Below are positions 11,525-22,239 of a stretch of DNA of 64,000 nucleotides, piece by piece. The notes beneath the pieces were generated by a model. It made no database searches, was not told where the DNA came from, and was given only the letters and a program-made list of their open reading frames with translations. How positions within the stretch are numbered: position 1 is the stretch's first letter; every line of letters begins with the position of its first letter. A program made the translations under genes and the position numbers. The stretch is from Bolinopsis microptera. Taxonomy: Eukaryota > Ctenophora > Tentaculata > Lobata > Bolinopsidae. Location of the stretch: positions 13,587,337 to 13,651,336 of the forward strand of contig NC_087080.1 in the NCBI RefSeq assembly GCF_026151205.1, given 5' to 3'.

Positions 11525-13456
11525 CACAGCAGTGATGACACCCTCAAAGAGCTTGTTGAAAAGCGTCACGATCTCCGACAGCTACTTAACAATAATCAAT
11601 CTCTTGATCGATCTACATTAAGGTCATCCATCAACCACCTCACTAATAGTATCCAGAAAAGATTAGTTGAAGTGAGGTCTGCTCAAGCTGATCAGACCTA
11701 TAGTGATATTACTAACACAAACGATTCAAGGAAAATGTTTGAAGCAGTAAGACATCTTCAGAAAAGTAAACCACCTAATAACTCGATTGGTGTTCATGAT
11801 GAAAATGGCTGTTTGATTGCATCTGACAACATGAAAGCTTCTGTTGTTAGAGACTATCTCGAAAAACAGCTGACTCGCAATGAGCAACCTCTCGAGCCTT
11901 TTGAGGGTCTACCACGTGCTCTCAATGTCCCTTTTACTGGAGTTGAAATACATGCAGCCACCTCTAGCTTGAAAAATGGGAGGGCTAATGGTCCTGATGG
12001 AATACCCAACGAGCTAATTAAGTACTCTAATAGTACAGTCCATGAACATTATGCTGGAATCATAAACAGTTGTTTCAAGACACATACTTTTCCCATTTCC
12101 ATTGGAGAGGCTACTATAACACCCTTACAGAAGCCAAAAAAACCTATTGGTCCTCTGAAGAATTTACGTCCACTCACCTTGTCCAATGCAGCCAGAAAAA
12201 TTTTGTCTATGGCTACTCTTAAAAGGATCGAAGAAAAAGTGAACGCCTTCACTGGTCCATGGCAGTGTGCATATAAACGCGCTCGTTCTTGTGCTGATAT
12301 TGTTTGGTGTCAGCGAGTTCTACTGTCAGTTGTCCAAAGGAAGAAATGGGAGTATCATCGCATGGGCATTGATATGTCTAGTGCGTTTGACACGATCAAA
12401 CGGACTACGATTCTTGAACTCCTGAAACTGTGTGGCTGTACTGAGGATGAGCTGAGGATTGTCCGGTTGTTGTTGTCCAACACAAAGCTACGGGTGAAGG
12501 TAAATGGAGTTCTTTCAGCTGAGTTTTTAAGTCTCCTTGGAGCTTTCCAAGGTGACTGTCTATCCGGCTGTCTGTTCACCCTTGTCTTGGCTGGTGCTTT
12601 GAATGAACTTAGATGGACTATAACAATCAGTTTAGATAGGCCGATTCCCCCGATTACTATTGCTGGCCTTCCACTTGACACTGAATATGCTGATGATGTT
12701 GACTTCAATGATGAAGAGGAAGACAACTTGAGAGCTATTTTGCCCCAGGCAACAGCTATACTCGAGAAATGGAACCTCTTTGTCAATGAAGACAAAACGG
12801 ACTTCACTCATGTTTATTTAGCTAGTACGGGTGAAGTCGACAATGATGGAAAATTAGTGTCGGGGAATGAAGCATGAAGGAAAAGTATCACTCTAGGGTC
12901 CGTCTTGTGTAGCAAAGCTGATATTCAGCGTCGCATAAACCTGGGATATGCTGCTTTCAACAATTACAAGAAGGCCTGGAGTGATAAACTGCCCCTAAAC
13001 AAACGTCTAATACTGTACAATGCTTTAGTCGTATCGGTTCTTATGTACAACTCATCCTGTTGGGCCGTCCCCAAAATATTCCTTGAAAAACTAGATGTTG
13101 TTCACCGCAGACATCTTCGCACTATTTTGAATATAAAGTACCCAGGAGTCATCTCCAACAAAAACTTGTATAAACGCTGCAATGCTGAACCATTGTCAGA
13201 AAAAGTGGCCCGTAGTCGGTGGAGAATGTTAGGACATGTTTTGCGGGGTCCTTTTGACGGACCAGCGTTTTCTTCCCTCATTTTTGCCATCAATACACTG
13301 GACTTACCAGGGAGAAGAGAAAGACCCCAAAGCAATCTATTCTCGCTGATTGTGCATGATTTATGTAAAAGAAATATTTATTTGAATAATATCTTTGACC
13401 TGCATTATCTCCGTAATTTAGCGTATGACAAGAGATATTGGCGGGAATTACAGTGA
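11525..13456 (+). pseudogene. Non-LTR retrotransposon reverse transcriptase, 5'-truncated, in-frame TGA
   Basis: One reading frame runs from 11525 to the TGA at 13454-13456, broken only by a TGA at 12875-12877; a tryptophan codon there would restore continuity (context NEA-stop-RKSITLGSVL). It contains the reverse transcriptase blocks in order: RANGPDGIPNELIKYS, LKNLRPLTLSNAARKILS, GIDMSSAFDTIKR, LGAFQGDCLSGCLFTLVLAGA and the catalytic EYADDVDF (about 12683). A C-terminal region with YKKAWSDKLPLNKRLILYNA follows, as in LINEs whose reverse transcriptase is followed by a connection domain. The N-terminal endonuclease is absent, so this is a truncated, dead copy. It shows no close resemblance to the LINE at 8.3-9.4 kb, so two families are present. 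I cannot assign a clade with certainty. Confidence 0.85.
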
Positions 13457-14175
13457 AGTTTTTGATTTTTAGTTTTTATTTTAGGGAAAGATTAGACTTG
13501 GGCGTTGTTTTTTAAACTATCCCTTGTTTAGAACTTTGATTTAATAATTTGATTTGTACAACTCAAAACCCTGCTCCGAAATTGATTCTCTAAATTATAA
13601 TTCGTAGTTTGTGTTGCCAAGTTTCAAAAACGATCCCATGAACATTATGAAGAGTAGGGAATTTAAAAATTGTCAATTTTGGTTGATATTTTGTGTGCAA
13701 TAGGATAACACATACACTCTGACCTTCAAGGACCCATAGCTTTGGCCAGGATTAATATTCTTTGATAAAAAGCATCTGGAATATCTCACTCTTTGCCTTT
13801 TGAAAATTTTAAAAATAAATTATCCACAACATTGAGACCCCAGCCCCCTTAACGTATTCTCCATAATTTATAGTATACCATTTTTGAATTCACATTTTAT
13901 TTATTTTAAATTTGATACAAACCAACTTGGTTTTTAAATCTCTATCTTTTAAATAGTTTATATAAAGATGTTTTTTGAAGATTTAATAATAAAAACTGCC
14001 TATTTGTGAGAAAAAATAATATATTTAAACTTTGAATTACAGTTTCCATTTAATTTAAACAGTTGATCAAATGAATGTTACTGAACAGTGAACATGACTT
14101 TGTTATTTGTTTTTCATTGGCAAAATACGATTAAATGGGAACAGTTGCCACTTACCAATTATGCGTATTATGTAC
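13457..14175. other. AT-rich stretch between LINE and RIIAD1
   Basis: Probably the LINE 3' untranslated part followed by host intergenic DNA. I see no poly(A) or microsatellite tail that fixes the LINE end, and no gene. Confidence 0.35.
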
Positions 14176-14355
14176 TTACTGTCACCAAGATGTAACTAGG
14201 TCCAACGGAAAAATTAGGTCTCACGCAGGAATTAGGTCTCAAGCAGGCGCGGCTTTTAAGTGTATTTATATGTATATCACGCGCCTGCGTGAGACCTAAT
14301 TCCTGCGTGAGACCTAATTTCTCCGTTCGACCTAGTTACATCTTGGTGACAGTAA
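14176..14355. mobile_element. Palindromic MITE with TA flanks, next to RIIAD1 start
   Basis: The arms (TTACTGTCACCAAGATGTAA... at 14176 and ...TTACATCTTGGTGACAGTAA ending 14355) are inverted copies over about 75 bases. Each carries two ATTAGGTCTCACGCAGG-like units, around a ~30 base centre. TA lies at both edges, as for Tc1/mariner-type insertions. The element ends 20 bases before the acceptor-like AG and 25 bases before the RIIAD1 start codon, so it sits in the promoter or leader. Confidence 0.75.
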
Positions 14356-14365
14356 TTTAATATTC

Positions 14366-14379
14366 CAATTGTCAGTGTC
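14366..14379 (+). promoter_or_regulatory. Splice-acceptor-like site just before RIIAD1 ATG
   Basis: CAATTGTCAG ends four bases before the ATG. It could accept a spliced leader or join a 5' untranslated exon. The same layout precedes the next three genes. Confidence 0.45.
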
Positions 14380-15648
14380 ATGGAGCATGCTGTGATCGAG
14401 AAAGCTAACCCAATAGCTTTATCAGAAGACCAGAAAGCAGCTTTAAATAAATATAAGATACAAGCTCGAAAAGACAATGAGATATTTCTGCGTCAGCATC
14501 CTGAAGTATCCTGTCTCATTTCAGATTTCCTCCATGAGGTTAGAAATGACATATTTCTGCATTTGATTCGCAAAATGAAGGTGTTTCAATAAAAAGGCTA
14601 CAGCTTTGAACTAAATAATTACACCGTGTTAGGAATCTTTAAGACGTTGAAGATATTTTATAGTTCTTCATTGTAACCAGCTTTGTCGATTTTCTGTTTT
14701 GTCAGGTTTTATTAAAAAGACCAGAACAGGTGGTAGAGTTTGCTGCGAATCATTTTACACAGCCTGACATCAGACCTCGAATAAACTCTCAGGTAACAAA
14801 TCTAGGACAAATTTAAATAGTTGAGTGACACATATAATGTCTTCTTTGTAAAAATTAGACCTACATATTACATATATAGGATATGAATTGTTCAAAATCT
14901 TACTTAGATGAATAATAGCAATTAGCAGAAAATTTATCGAGAAAACGAGACAATAGTCAATCATAACCCAATATGACACTCGCTTTTCATGTTTTATCAA
15001 TTAAAGATAAATAATGTACTGGAGACAACATTAAAAGCTATTAATACAATTAATACTCCTATTGACCAGCTTATCTTGTCATCTTTAGTGCAGTGTGGCT
15101 TGTATTTAAATTGGAATAAATTGGCTAGGGTTTTAATCACTCAATGAATCCACAAAACTTGTAATTAAATGCCAAAAAAGTTGTTATAACGTTAGGATTG
15201 GAACATAAAAAGTGCTATCAATATCATGAGATGAATTAGTATTTAAATATCCGGTGCCATTAAACAATGGTAATGTGGTTTGATTGCTGGTTAATGTGAC
15301 TGAAACAGCTATTGGGGAGGTTAACCTTTAAAACTTTATTTCAATATTGTGCCACGGTCTCAACTCATCTCGTTATCTCGGTGAAAGTTGTATTTAACAG
15401 CTTTTAAGGTTGAAGGGGTCAACAAAATTTTATTCCTATTTTATTAACTGAAACAATTACCCAAATTATACGCTCTAATAGAGGGTTAAAACAGGCCATC
15501 ATGAAGGTACTACTTACTACTATGGTGGAAAATGGACTTTCAAAATCTTATCATTATATTATAATCGTTATATTTTCAGATTAAAGAGGAGAAGAAGCTA
15601 CTCCGACGGGAAGCAAGAAAAGCTGTTAAATCAGCAGAAAAAGCGTAG
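14380..15648 (+). CDS. RIIAD1: RIIAD1, RIIa-domain protein
   Basis: Three exons, 14380-14538, 14706-14792 and 15580-15648, all join in phase 0 with GT-AG borders and give 104 residues. Residues ~14-75 form the dimerisation/docking fold of the PKA regulatory subunit family: LSEDQKAALNKYKIQARKDN, HPEVSCLISDFL, then LLKRPEQVVEFAANHFTQP. This order is that of RIIAD1; the human protein is 92 residues. Such folds dimerise and clasp amphipathic helices of AKAP-like partners, often in cilia and sperm tails. The last exon adds a basic Lys/Arg/Ala helix. The ATG at 14380 follows a TTGTCAG acceptor by four bases. A palindromic MITE lies just upstream, and DNAJB13 follows 769 bases after the stop. Confidence 0.9.
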
Positions 15649-15654
15649 ACTTAG

Positions 15655-16410
15655 TCAAAACATTCATTTTAGAAAGTGAAATGAAGTGTATAAAAAACTT
15701 GCACACATATCGATCAGATGCGGACTGCGGAGACAGTTTGAGCTTGCCATAAAATTGGAAAAGATCGTTTTTTATATTTATATCTGCAAAGTGGATTATG
15801 CTGGTTTTCAACATATCAATCGAAATAAGTTCCTCTTATTTACTCGCGTCTTTAAGAGGAGTTTACAAAATTCCGTATGAAGCTTGTGTGAATAATTAAA
15901 GGAAAAATTCACTCTTACACTACAGCGAATATGGTCGCCTGTTTTTATTATTTGCACGTTTAAGATGCATGCTGATTGAAATTAAAGCATGCGACTTGTA
16001 TTCGACTCTGAAATCCTGTAAATTGTACATTAGAATGTTAACTTGTATAGTAGTAGAATGTGATAAATTGTACGGTAGCATGTTAAATTATGAATTATGA
16101 TATGTTTTAGTGTCAGAAAACAAAACTGATGTAAAATCACATTCTCTATTTAACTGAATCCCGATTTCAATTATTAGTATTATATCTTTGGATTTGAACA
16201 ATTTGACAGTTTGTCATTTTAGAATTGAGATGTTATTCCCTCCCACAAAGTTTTTCAATTTACTATAACTATTAGAACATGCTCAGTTCTGCTTTATATG
16301 TAGAAATAACAGAACTGACTGGGACAGACAGGATTTAGGTGCCATTTGTAAAACATCGAATAATGTTTTGGATTATTTTAATCTGCAAGTTATCTCACAA
16401 AAATTTAAAA
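15655..16410. other. Spacer RIIAD1-DNAJB13
   Basis: AT-rich 3' flank with no supported gene. Short open frames at 15626-15880 lack any domain. Confidence 0.5.
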
Positions 16411-16417
16411 TATAGCC

Positions 16418-18236
16418 ATGGGAAAGGACTACTACCATATCTTGAATTTAACAAGGAGTGCGTCAAATTCAGAAGTGAAGAGGGCGTACAGAAAGCTTTC
16501 TCTAAAACACCACCCAGATCGTTCAGACGACCCCAAATCTGAGGAACTCTTCTTGGAGGTACCTTTTCACATCACTTGCTTCAATCTAAATTGACTTCAG
16601 CTAACTCTTCAATCTTCATTATAACCGTCCGTATCATCTATACTCGGATATGTTTTAATTTCCTACAACTGTTTACTGTTTAGGTAGCAGAAGCGTATGA
16701 TGTACTCAGCAGTTCCAACACACGTGCTGTGTACGATCAGTTCGGAGAGGAGGGGCTGAAGAGCGGTGTCCCCACTACCGATCTAACTGGAGGTTTCTCC
16801 GGGGGTTACGTCTTCCATGGTAACCCAGATAAAGTCTTCAGAGAGTTCTTTGGTGGTGATAATCCCTTCAATGAGTTCTTTGAACCCCCAAAAGATCCTG
16901 ACATGGCAATCGGTAGGTAGCGTCATTTTTGATTGTTGGTTATTGTTGATAGGCTAGTTGAATTTATGGTCATTAAAATGAACAAAACCTTACGAGATTG
17001 ACATAAATAAACAATAGACCTCGAATTTTAAACTTTTATCAGGATTTGGGGGACTCCGTGGACGTGGTCGCCCAAAACAAGACCCACCAATCGAGCGAGA
17101 TTTAGCATTAGCGCTGGAGGAAATCTACTCTGGTTGCATCAAGAAGATGAAGATCTCCAGACGCGTGATGAATGATGACGGTCACACTTCCAGCATCAGA
17201 GACAAGATCCTGACTATCAATGTCAAACAAGGGTGGAGTGCCGGAACTAGAATCACTTTCCAGAAAGAGGGAGATCAGGGTAAGTGTATGATGCGTAAAA
17301 CAAGTTAACTTTACTACTTTAGAAGGGCCCTACTAAGCTAATACAGTTTATTGACTTTAATCGTGAATTATTGCAGTATGAAATATTTACTATTCCCTAT
17401 TACACAAACCAATGCAACTGTTTAAAACATATGTATTTAACCAAGTTTGGCGAAATTTCGCAAATTTTGAATGTTTACAGGTCCAAACAGCATTCCAGCG
17501 GACATAGTTTTCATTGTGAAGGATAAAGATCATCCCTTGTACAAGAGAAACGGAGCAGATCTGCACTATGTGGCAACGGTTCCTCTCAGCAAAGCTCTTA
17601 TTGGCTGTGTAATTGAAGTAGGTGCAAGTCAGCAAGTTCTATTTTAATATTACATAAACTAGATTTCGAACATTCCAGATCCGTATTTTTTAGGCAAACC
17701 CCTCCCCCTTGGGTGGCTTACTTAATACATGAACGACGAACGTTGTTGTAATCACTTTATAAGTCTCGAGGAATATATCACAAGCATAAAAGAATCAACA
17801 TGAACAACCTGATATTTCTTGATAACTCTGAGCTCGACTTTAAAACTGTATAAATACTTTTGTATTTCGAGGTTGACACAATCTTATTGCTCATCTTCGT
17901 TATTTTTCGATATTCAAATTGAAATGTGTTTTCAATTTCCAGCTCTGTTCAAGAACAACACTTTGTTGTTTCAGCACAATTGTTTGCAAGACATATTTTG
18001 ACCAATAATTAACTATTCTATAATCACAGGTCCCAACATTAGATGGGAGGACGCTTAGCATTCCAATAAACGATATCGTACAGCCCGGATACACTAAGAG
18101 GGTAGTAGGCGAAGGAATGCCAGTCTCAAAATCAAAAGACGAAGAAAAGGGCGATCTTGTAATCTCCTTTGACATTGTATTTCCGACAAAGCTGGAAGTT
18201 CACCAGAAGAGTCTGTTGAAACAGGCGCTTATGTAA
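16418..18236 (+). CDS. DNAJB13: DNAJB13, axonemal radial-spoke DnaJ protein
   Basis: Five exons (16418-16558, 16684-16912, 17043-17279, 17481-17617, 18030-18236) join in phase with GT-AG borders and give 316 residues, the same length as human DNAJB13. It is a type II Hsp40. Residues 1-70 form the J domain ([34 protein letters not shown] with HPD at 32-34). A Gly/Phe-poor linker with [15 protein letters not shown] follows, then two C-terminal beta-barrel substrate domains ([46 protein letters not shown]) and the dimerisation end. In mammals the protein belongs to radial spokes, and its loss causes immotile cilia. The acceptor-like ATATAG lies two bases before the ATG. The small ORF follows 494 bases after the stop. 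Confidence 0.96.
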
Positions 18237-18712
18237 ATAGGTCGAGAAAACTATGAGACACATTCTTCCTTGGTTCGTTGTTCGGAACCACCCAATACAG
18301 TCAAGTGTTAGATTAAATTAATAATAAGTTATGCGCCAATATTAAGTGAGAAACCAGGATCAGATGATATAATTTTAAAACTGACAATTTCCATATTGTC
18401 GGTAGCAGAATTATTTACTTTCATGAACTGGAATACTTGCAGTTATAAATAAGCCAGAAGCCTGTATATAAGTTCTGTACATAATCGTTTGATATTGAAT
18501 AATGGAGTTTTTGTTTCCAATTGTCAAATGTTTTTATATAACGCGTTTTTCCTGTGAATTTTGATACAGTGATATGTTTGGTCAAAATTCAAATCACCTC
18601 AAATAATAATCACGCGACATTTAAATTAGTAAGCGAATTTTGTGTACTCTATTATCATACTACTCTTTTATTATACTCTGATTGGGTTCATGCCATCTAA
18701 CTCAAAATGTTT
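18237..18712. other. Spacer DNAJB13-small ORF
   Basis: AT-rich, no gene seen. Its end, TGTTTTTAG at 18706-18714, is an acceptor-like site before the next start codon. Confidence 0.5.
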
Positions 18713-18730
18713 TTAGCACTGATCTTTAAA

Positions 18731-18913
18731 ATGGAGAATAAGAAAGAAGAATCTTTGGAGGATCTGGCATCTCTGTTCACGAAGCAAGTACAGGGTTCCG
18801 AGTGGTTGAAAGAGCACACTCCTGAAAAATGGATAGGAGAAAATAAGGAGCTTTATCAGGAGATTCAAAATGAATATAAGAAGATTGACAATGCGATGGA
18901 AGGGAAAAAGTAA
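18731..18913 (+). CDS. Unidentified 60-residue acidic/basic small protein
   Basis: From ATG 18731 to TAA 18913 the frame encodes a highly charged, helix-prone peptide: MENKKEESLEDLASLFTKQV, then EWLKEHTPEKW and a Lys/Glu/Tyr-rich helix ending in EGKK. It has one Leu/Phe hydrophobic face, two Trp, no signal peptide and no membrane segment. I chose this ATG, not the one at 18707, because TGTTTTTAG (acceptor-like) lies between them, 16 bases before 18731, as at the other starts in the cluster. It is flanked by DNAJB13 and SPAG8 in the same orientation at spacings of 494 and 481 bases. I do not recognise the family. It could be an axonemal small protein, or an exon of an alternative SPAG8 transcript, though it carries its own stop. 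Confidence 0.5.
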   Translation: MENKKEESLEDLASLFTKQVQGSEWLKEHTPEKWIGENKELYQEIQNEYKKIDNAMEGKK

Positions 18914-19385
18914 AGGAACAATTTTCCCTAGTTTGGTTTTATAATGGGCCCATTTCCACCCCAGCTTTTTTCATATTAAAATATTTTCACCAAGATTAAA
19001 TTGTATTTTTCATTGACATTTTTGATCCACCAATTGGCACGACTGGTTAGAAATGAATTTTAAGTTTCTCAATTTCCACTATATTTATTTTATGTGCTAT
19101 TTGATAACGTTATAGAGGTGGGAACATTGTTTTTTGACTGGATACAACATGCGATAATTTAACGTTTTACGCGCAATTATAATGCGCGGCTCGTTTGGTT
19201 GCTATAGGAACAGATCAAACTATTGTTAAATTAAAAGTGTCAGCAGTCTGTAAGAAGAATTTATCATTGCATTTGGCGCGCTGTGACTGATGAAAAATGA
19301 GCAATTCCTAACTGAGTATTGAATCTATCTTTTTTTCTATCTAGTTATCTCTTTATACTTAAAATAGCTAACGAATGTTTTCTCA
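18914..19385. other. Spacer small ORF-SPAG8
   Basis: AT-rich, no gene seen. It ends in a pyrimidine-rich TTTTCTCACCTTTAG acceptor two bases before the SPAG8 ATG. Confidence 0.5.
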
Positions 19386-19394
19386 CCTTTAGAA

Positions 19395-20347
19395 ATGACT
19401 CAAACCAACGGAAACGGCAAAGTTTTAATAGAGAATTGGGTGGAAGAGAGAGCGTGCGAGACGTACGATAAAGACGCCCACGGGCCAGAGGTGAACAGAT
19501 CAGGGCATGTGGGGATAATATCGACTAAAGAACCAGAAACCATGGAATCCCTGAGTACAACTGTTCGAGAGACGTTCAGACCTCCTTCCAGGCCTGATAT
19601 TAGACAGAAAGGTAAAGAAAATTGTGAATCTTACTGATGCAAAAGTCTGCTGCAGAATTTTACATTTTGTATGTGTCTGTACCTTGTTAAATTGACTCAA
19701 ATTTAAGATTCTTCGACCAGGCATATATTTATTGAATAGTGTTCTTCTTTCAGGATCAAGGCTGTCACTAAGGGAAACTGCAGTTTATGACCAGATCTCT
19801 CAAGCAGTTGAAGAGGAAAGCAAACCACCGAAGGTATTTCTAGCTTTTAGCCCTTTATAATATGCATCTGAAAAACATACGAGATATTGTCTATACAATT
19901 TATTTGAAACTTCTATTAGTTCTAGCATCATGATATTTCAATTTCAGATAGTACCTGATTACCAGAGTACAATGCAAAAAGATTTCCACAGAGAATTTGA
20001 CTCTGACTGGCCTGAACCTCTGTCCCATCACAACGTTTTAAAAGAGCTGCCCGTTTCCTACTGGACCGACGGAGTCGCTAAAGGTTTGTAATTATCACTT
20101 TAATTGCTGATGAACATATAAGGGTACAGATATGACAGTTAGATACCAGTCGAAACTGGTTTAATGATTAAAAAGAAATTTAAATTAATTGTTCGCAGGT
20201 GTTGAGGGAGTAACGCAGATACGATGTGAAGGATCGCCCTTCAAGAAGAACACAGCATTCAGCACGCCTACTGAATTCTACATGGATCAGCCTAAACCTT
20301 ACGAGGATACCCAATTAGTCAAACAGCATGTTTCCAAGTACTGTTAA
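19395..20347 (+). CDS. SPAG8: SPAG8, ciliary microtubule-associated protein
   Basis: Exons 19395-19611, 19754-19833, 19948-20083 and 20199-20347 join in phase with GT-AG borders and give 193 residues. Features follow the C-terminal half of vertebrate SPAG8 in order: LIENWVEERA near the start, GHVGIIS, a Gln/Glu helix at 73-99, DYQSTMQKDF, ELPVSYWTDGVAKGVEGVTQIR, and SPFKKNTAFSTP near the end. The long low-complexity N-terminus of mammalian SPAG8 is absent. Mammalian SPAG8 is a sperm and ciliary protein of the inside of axonemal doublet microtubules. The start is fixed by the acceptor TTTAG two bases before the ATG. An AATAAA at about 20395 could serve polyadenylation. It is convergent with the ODF2-like locus. 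Confidence 0.88.
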
Positions 20348-21761
20348 CTAAACTCATGGCTTTAGAATTAAAGCAGAATATAACTTTGGTTCAAAATAAA
20401 GGATCGCACCGAAACCAGATAAAATTCGTGTTACAGATTAGCTTGAACTGGATTTTTGCTATTCATTCGAGACGATTTTATTACCCACGATTAAACATGA
20501 CTTTAATTATTTCTTTTGACTTATATAACAGTTTCTTCTCATCATGACTTGGGGATTCCAATATAAGATGACGCATTTAATTTCTGACCTCCGATTTGAC
20601 CTTTCCTGTTGTAACCATGATTTGACCATTCATATAACCATGATAACAGTATTGTATAGATATTCATGTATTATTGTAAACTGAACATCATATTGATTTG
20701 TATTTTGATAATTTTCCCTTTCAATCCCATGCCTTTCTTATTCGCTGTTTGTTAATTATCATTCCCTCAAAATAAAGTGTTCTGACACAAATAGCCATGA
20801 CCATTCTTAATAGTCAGATTTGACTCTTCTGTCTGTCTTTTTATTCAGTCCGATACAGTGGAGAATGGGGATTACCTAAGATCACCTACAATATTTTAGC
20901 CCATCTTAATGGACGGTAATTTTGTAATACATTTAATAAAGCTAGTGTGTAAAAGGAAAACTTTTTAATTCATTTAAGCAATTACGTTGGTTATATTCAA
21001 ATAAAATATCGTTACCATGGATACAGTGATGGTAATCAGGGACACGTTAGTTGTATTTTAAAAGAAAATATTCTTAGTAATACCATACTATGCAAGTTTA
21101 ATTTTGAATATTGTGTGCACACATCAGTTAAGTCAAGTAAGATAAGGAAATCATGTCATTTAAAGTCACACCTTCTTTTAAATTAGGTCTGTTAAGTAAA
21201 CAGTAGTATAAAACTTAACTTTTCGTATGTCATTGAACGAGCTTTGTACAATAAAGCCCTTATTTACCGCGGAGTTTGGGGGAAGGAAACACCCGTGGTA
21301 AATTGGAGTTTGCGATAAATCGATGTATTGATTGTTCACCCTATGCATATTGAGCCTTTATTTGGGGAAAGGAAACGGCCGCAATAAATCAGAGTATGCG
21401 GTAAATCGGGGTTTTACTGTAATAAGTGAAAACGAAATGCTACTGAAAATCATGCAATTATTTTTATTCCATTGCAATAAGAAGCATTTTCGAAATGCCA
21501 AATACAAAAACAGTTTAAATTGAATAAGAAAATACGACACTCTGTTATAATTATAATATAAAGTCTCGGTCAACCAACTCTTTTGATCTCAATAATGTTC
21601 CCCAAACCAATCTGAAATACAAATAGTAATCACAGCCCTCTCTAACTCACTCAAAACAATTAGTGTATTTAACGAACGTCCTCCAAAAAGTTTGCGTTAA
21701 TTTTGTCAAGTATAAAATTGAGTCTGATGACGTCATTTGATGATGTCACTTGGTGATGTCG
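20348..21761. other. Convergent intergenic region SPAG8/ODF2
   Basis: This holds the 3' ends of two convergent genes. AATAAA on the plus strand at about 20395 and 20771, and TTTATT (AATAAA on the minus strand) at 21463-21468, are candidate polyadenylation signals. At 21255-21420 a ~110 base block with TTTACCGCGG/GATAAATCG is present in two divergent copies. No coding exon is seen. Confidence 0.45.
21724..21760. promoter_or_regulatory. Triple CRE-like repeat after ODF2 stop
   Basis: TGATGACGTCA, TGATGATGTCA and GGTGATGTCGC follow one another within about 36 bases directly beyond the ODF2 stop codon. The first contains the palindrome TGACGTCA, a bZIP (CREB/ATF) core. Similar clusters lie in two introns of the same gene. 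Confidence 0.35.
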
Positions 21762-22232
21762 CTAGTAATCCACATTGAAGCTGGCTGATTTAATGGGAGA
21801 CGGGGCACGTTTAAAGGTTGGTGAGAATCTGCCAGTGTAAGGAGTGCCCTGCTCCAAGGTCGTGTCTCCGAATACACTGCTGTACGACTGCTTCAGGAAG
21901 TTCACATAGTTCTGAGAAGAAGAAAAGGGTTTGATACAGGGGGACAATGCTGAACAAATAATTCGCCTGCCCCTAATTTATTTAACATGTTATAACACAT
22001 TCAGCTTAAATGTAATGTTATCGCCGATGTAACTTTGTAGATTAGATTCGATTTTTAGATTGTAATTACATCTTTTTAATAACATTTGCACACCGCCTTA
22101 AAAGAGTATAATATATCCTATTCAGATATTGAATCGATTTTAACCCAGTACCTGCATGCTTCTTGTGGTGTTATTAGCTTGTTCCAACCTCTCCCTCATT
22201 TCGTTTATTCTCTGTTGGGAGCGCTTCTCAGC
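21762..22232 (-). CDS. ODF2: ODF2/cenexin conserved C-terminal tail (two exons)
   Basis: Minus-strand exons 22232-22152 (27 codons) and 21911-21762 (49 codons plus stop), both in phase 0 with CAG acceptors and GT donor, encode MRERLEQANNTTRSMQNYVN and FLKQSYSSVFGD, then a Ser/Pro tail. This is the highly conserved end of ODF2/cenexin, where vertebrate proteins have a closely similar RSMQNYV-FLKSSYANVFGD block followed by a short Ser/Pro/Arg tail. The preceding match is found 15 kb upstream: the exon ending at 37598 is the ODF2 segment that normally comes directly before. This is therefore the orthodox 3' end of the locus, reached by splicing over two other 3' exons and a lectin gene. A possible further mini-exon at 22540-22600 was not accepted. 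Confidence 0.85.
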
Positions 22233-22239
22233 CTGGACA

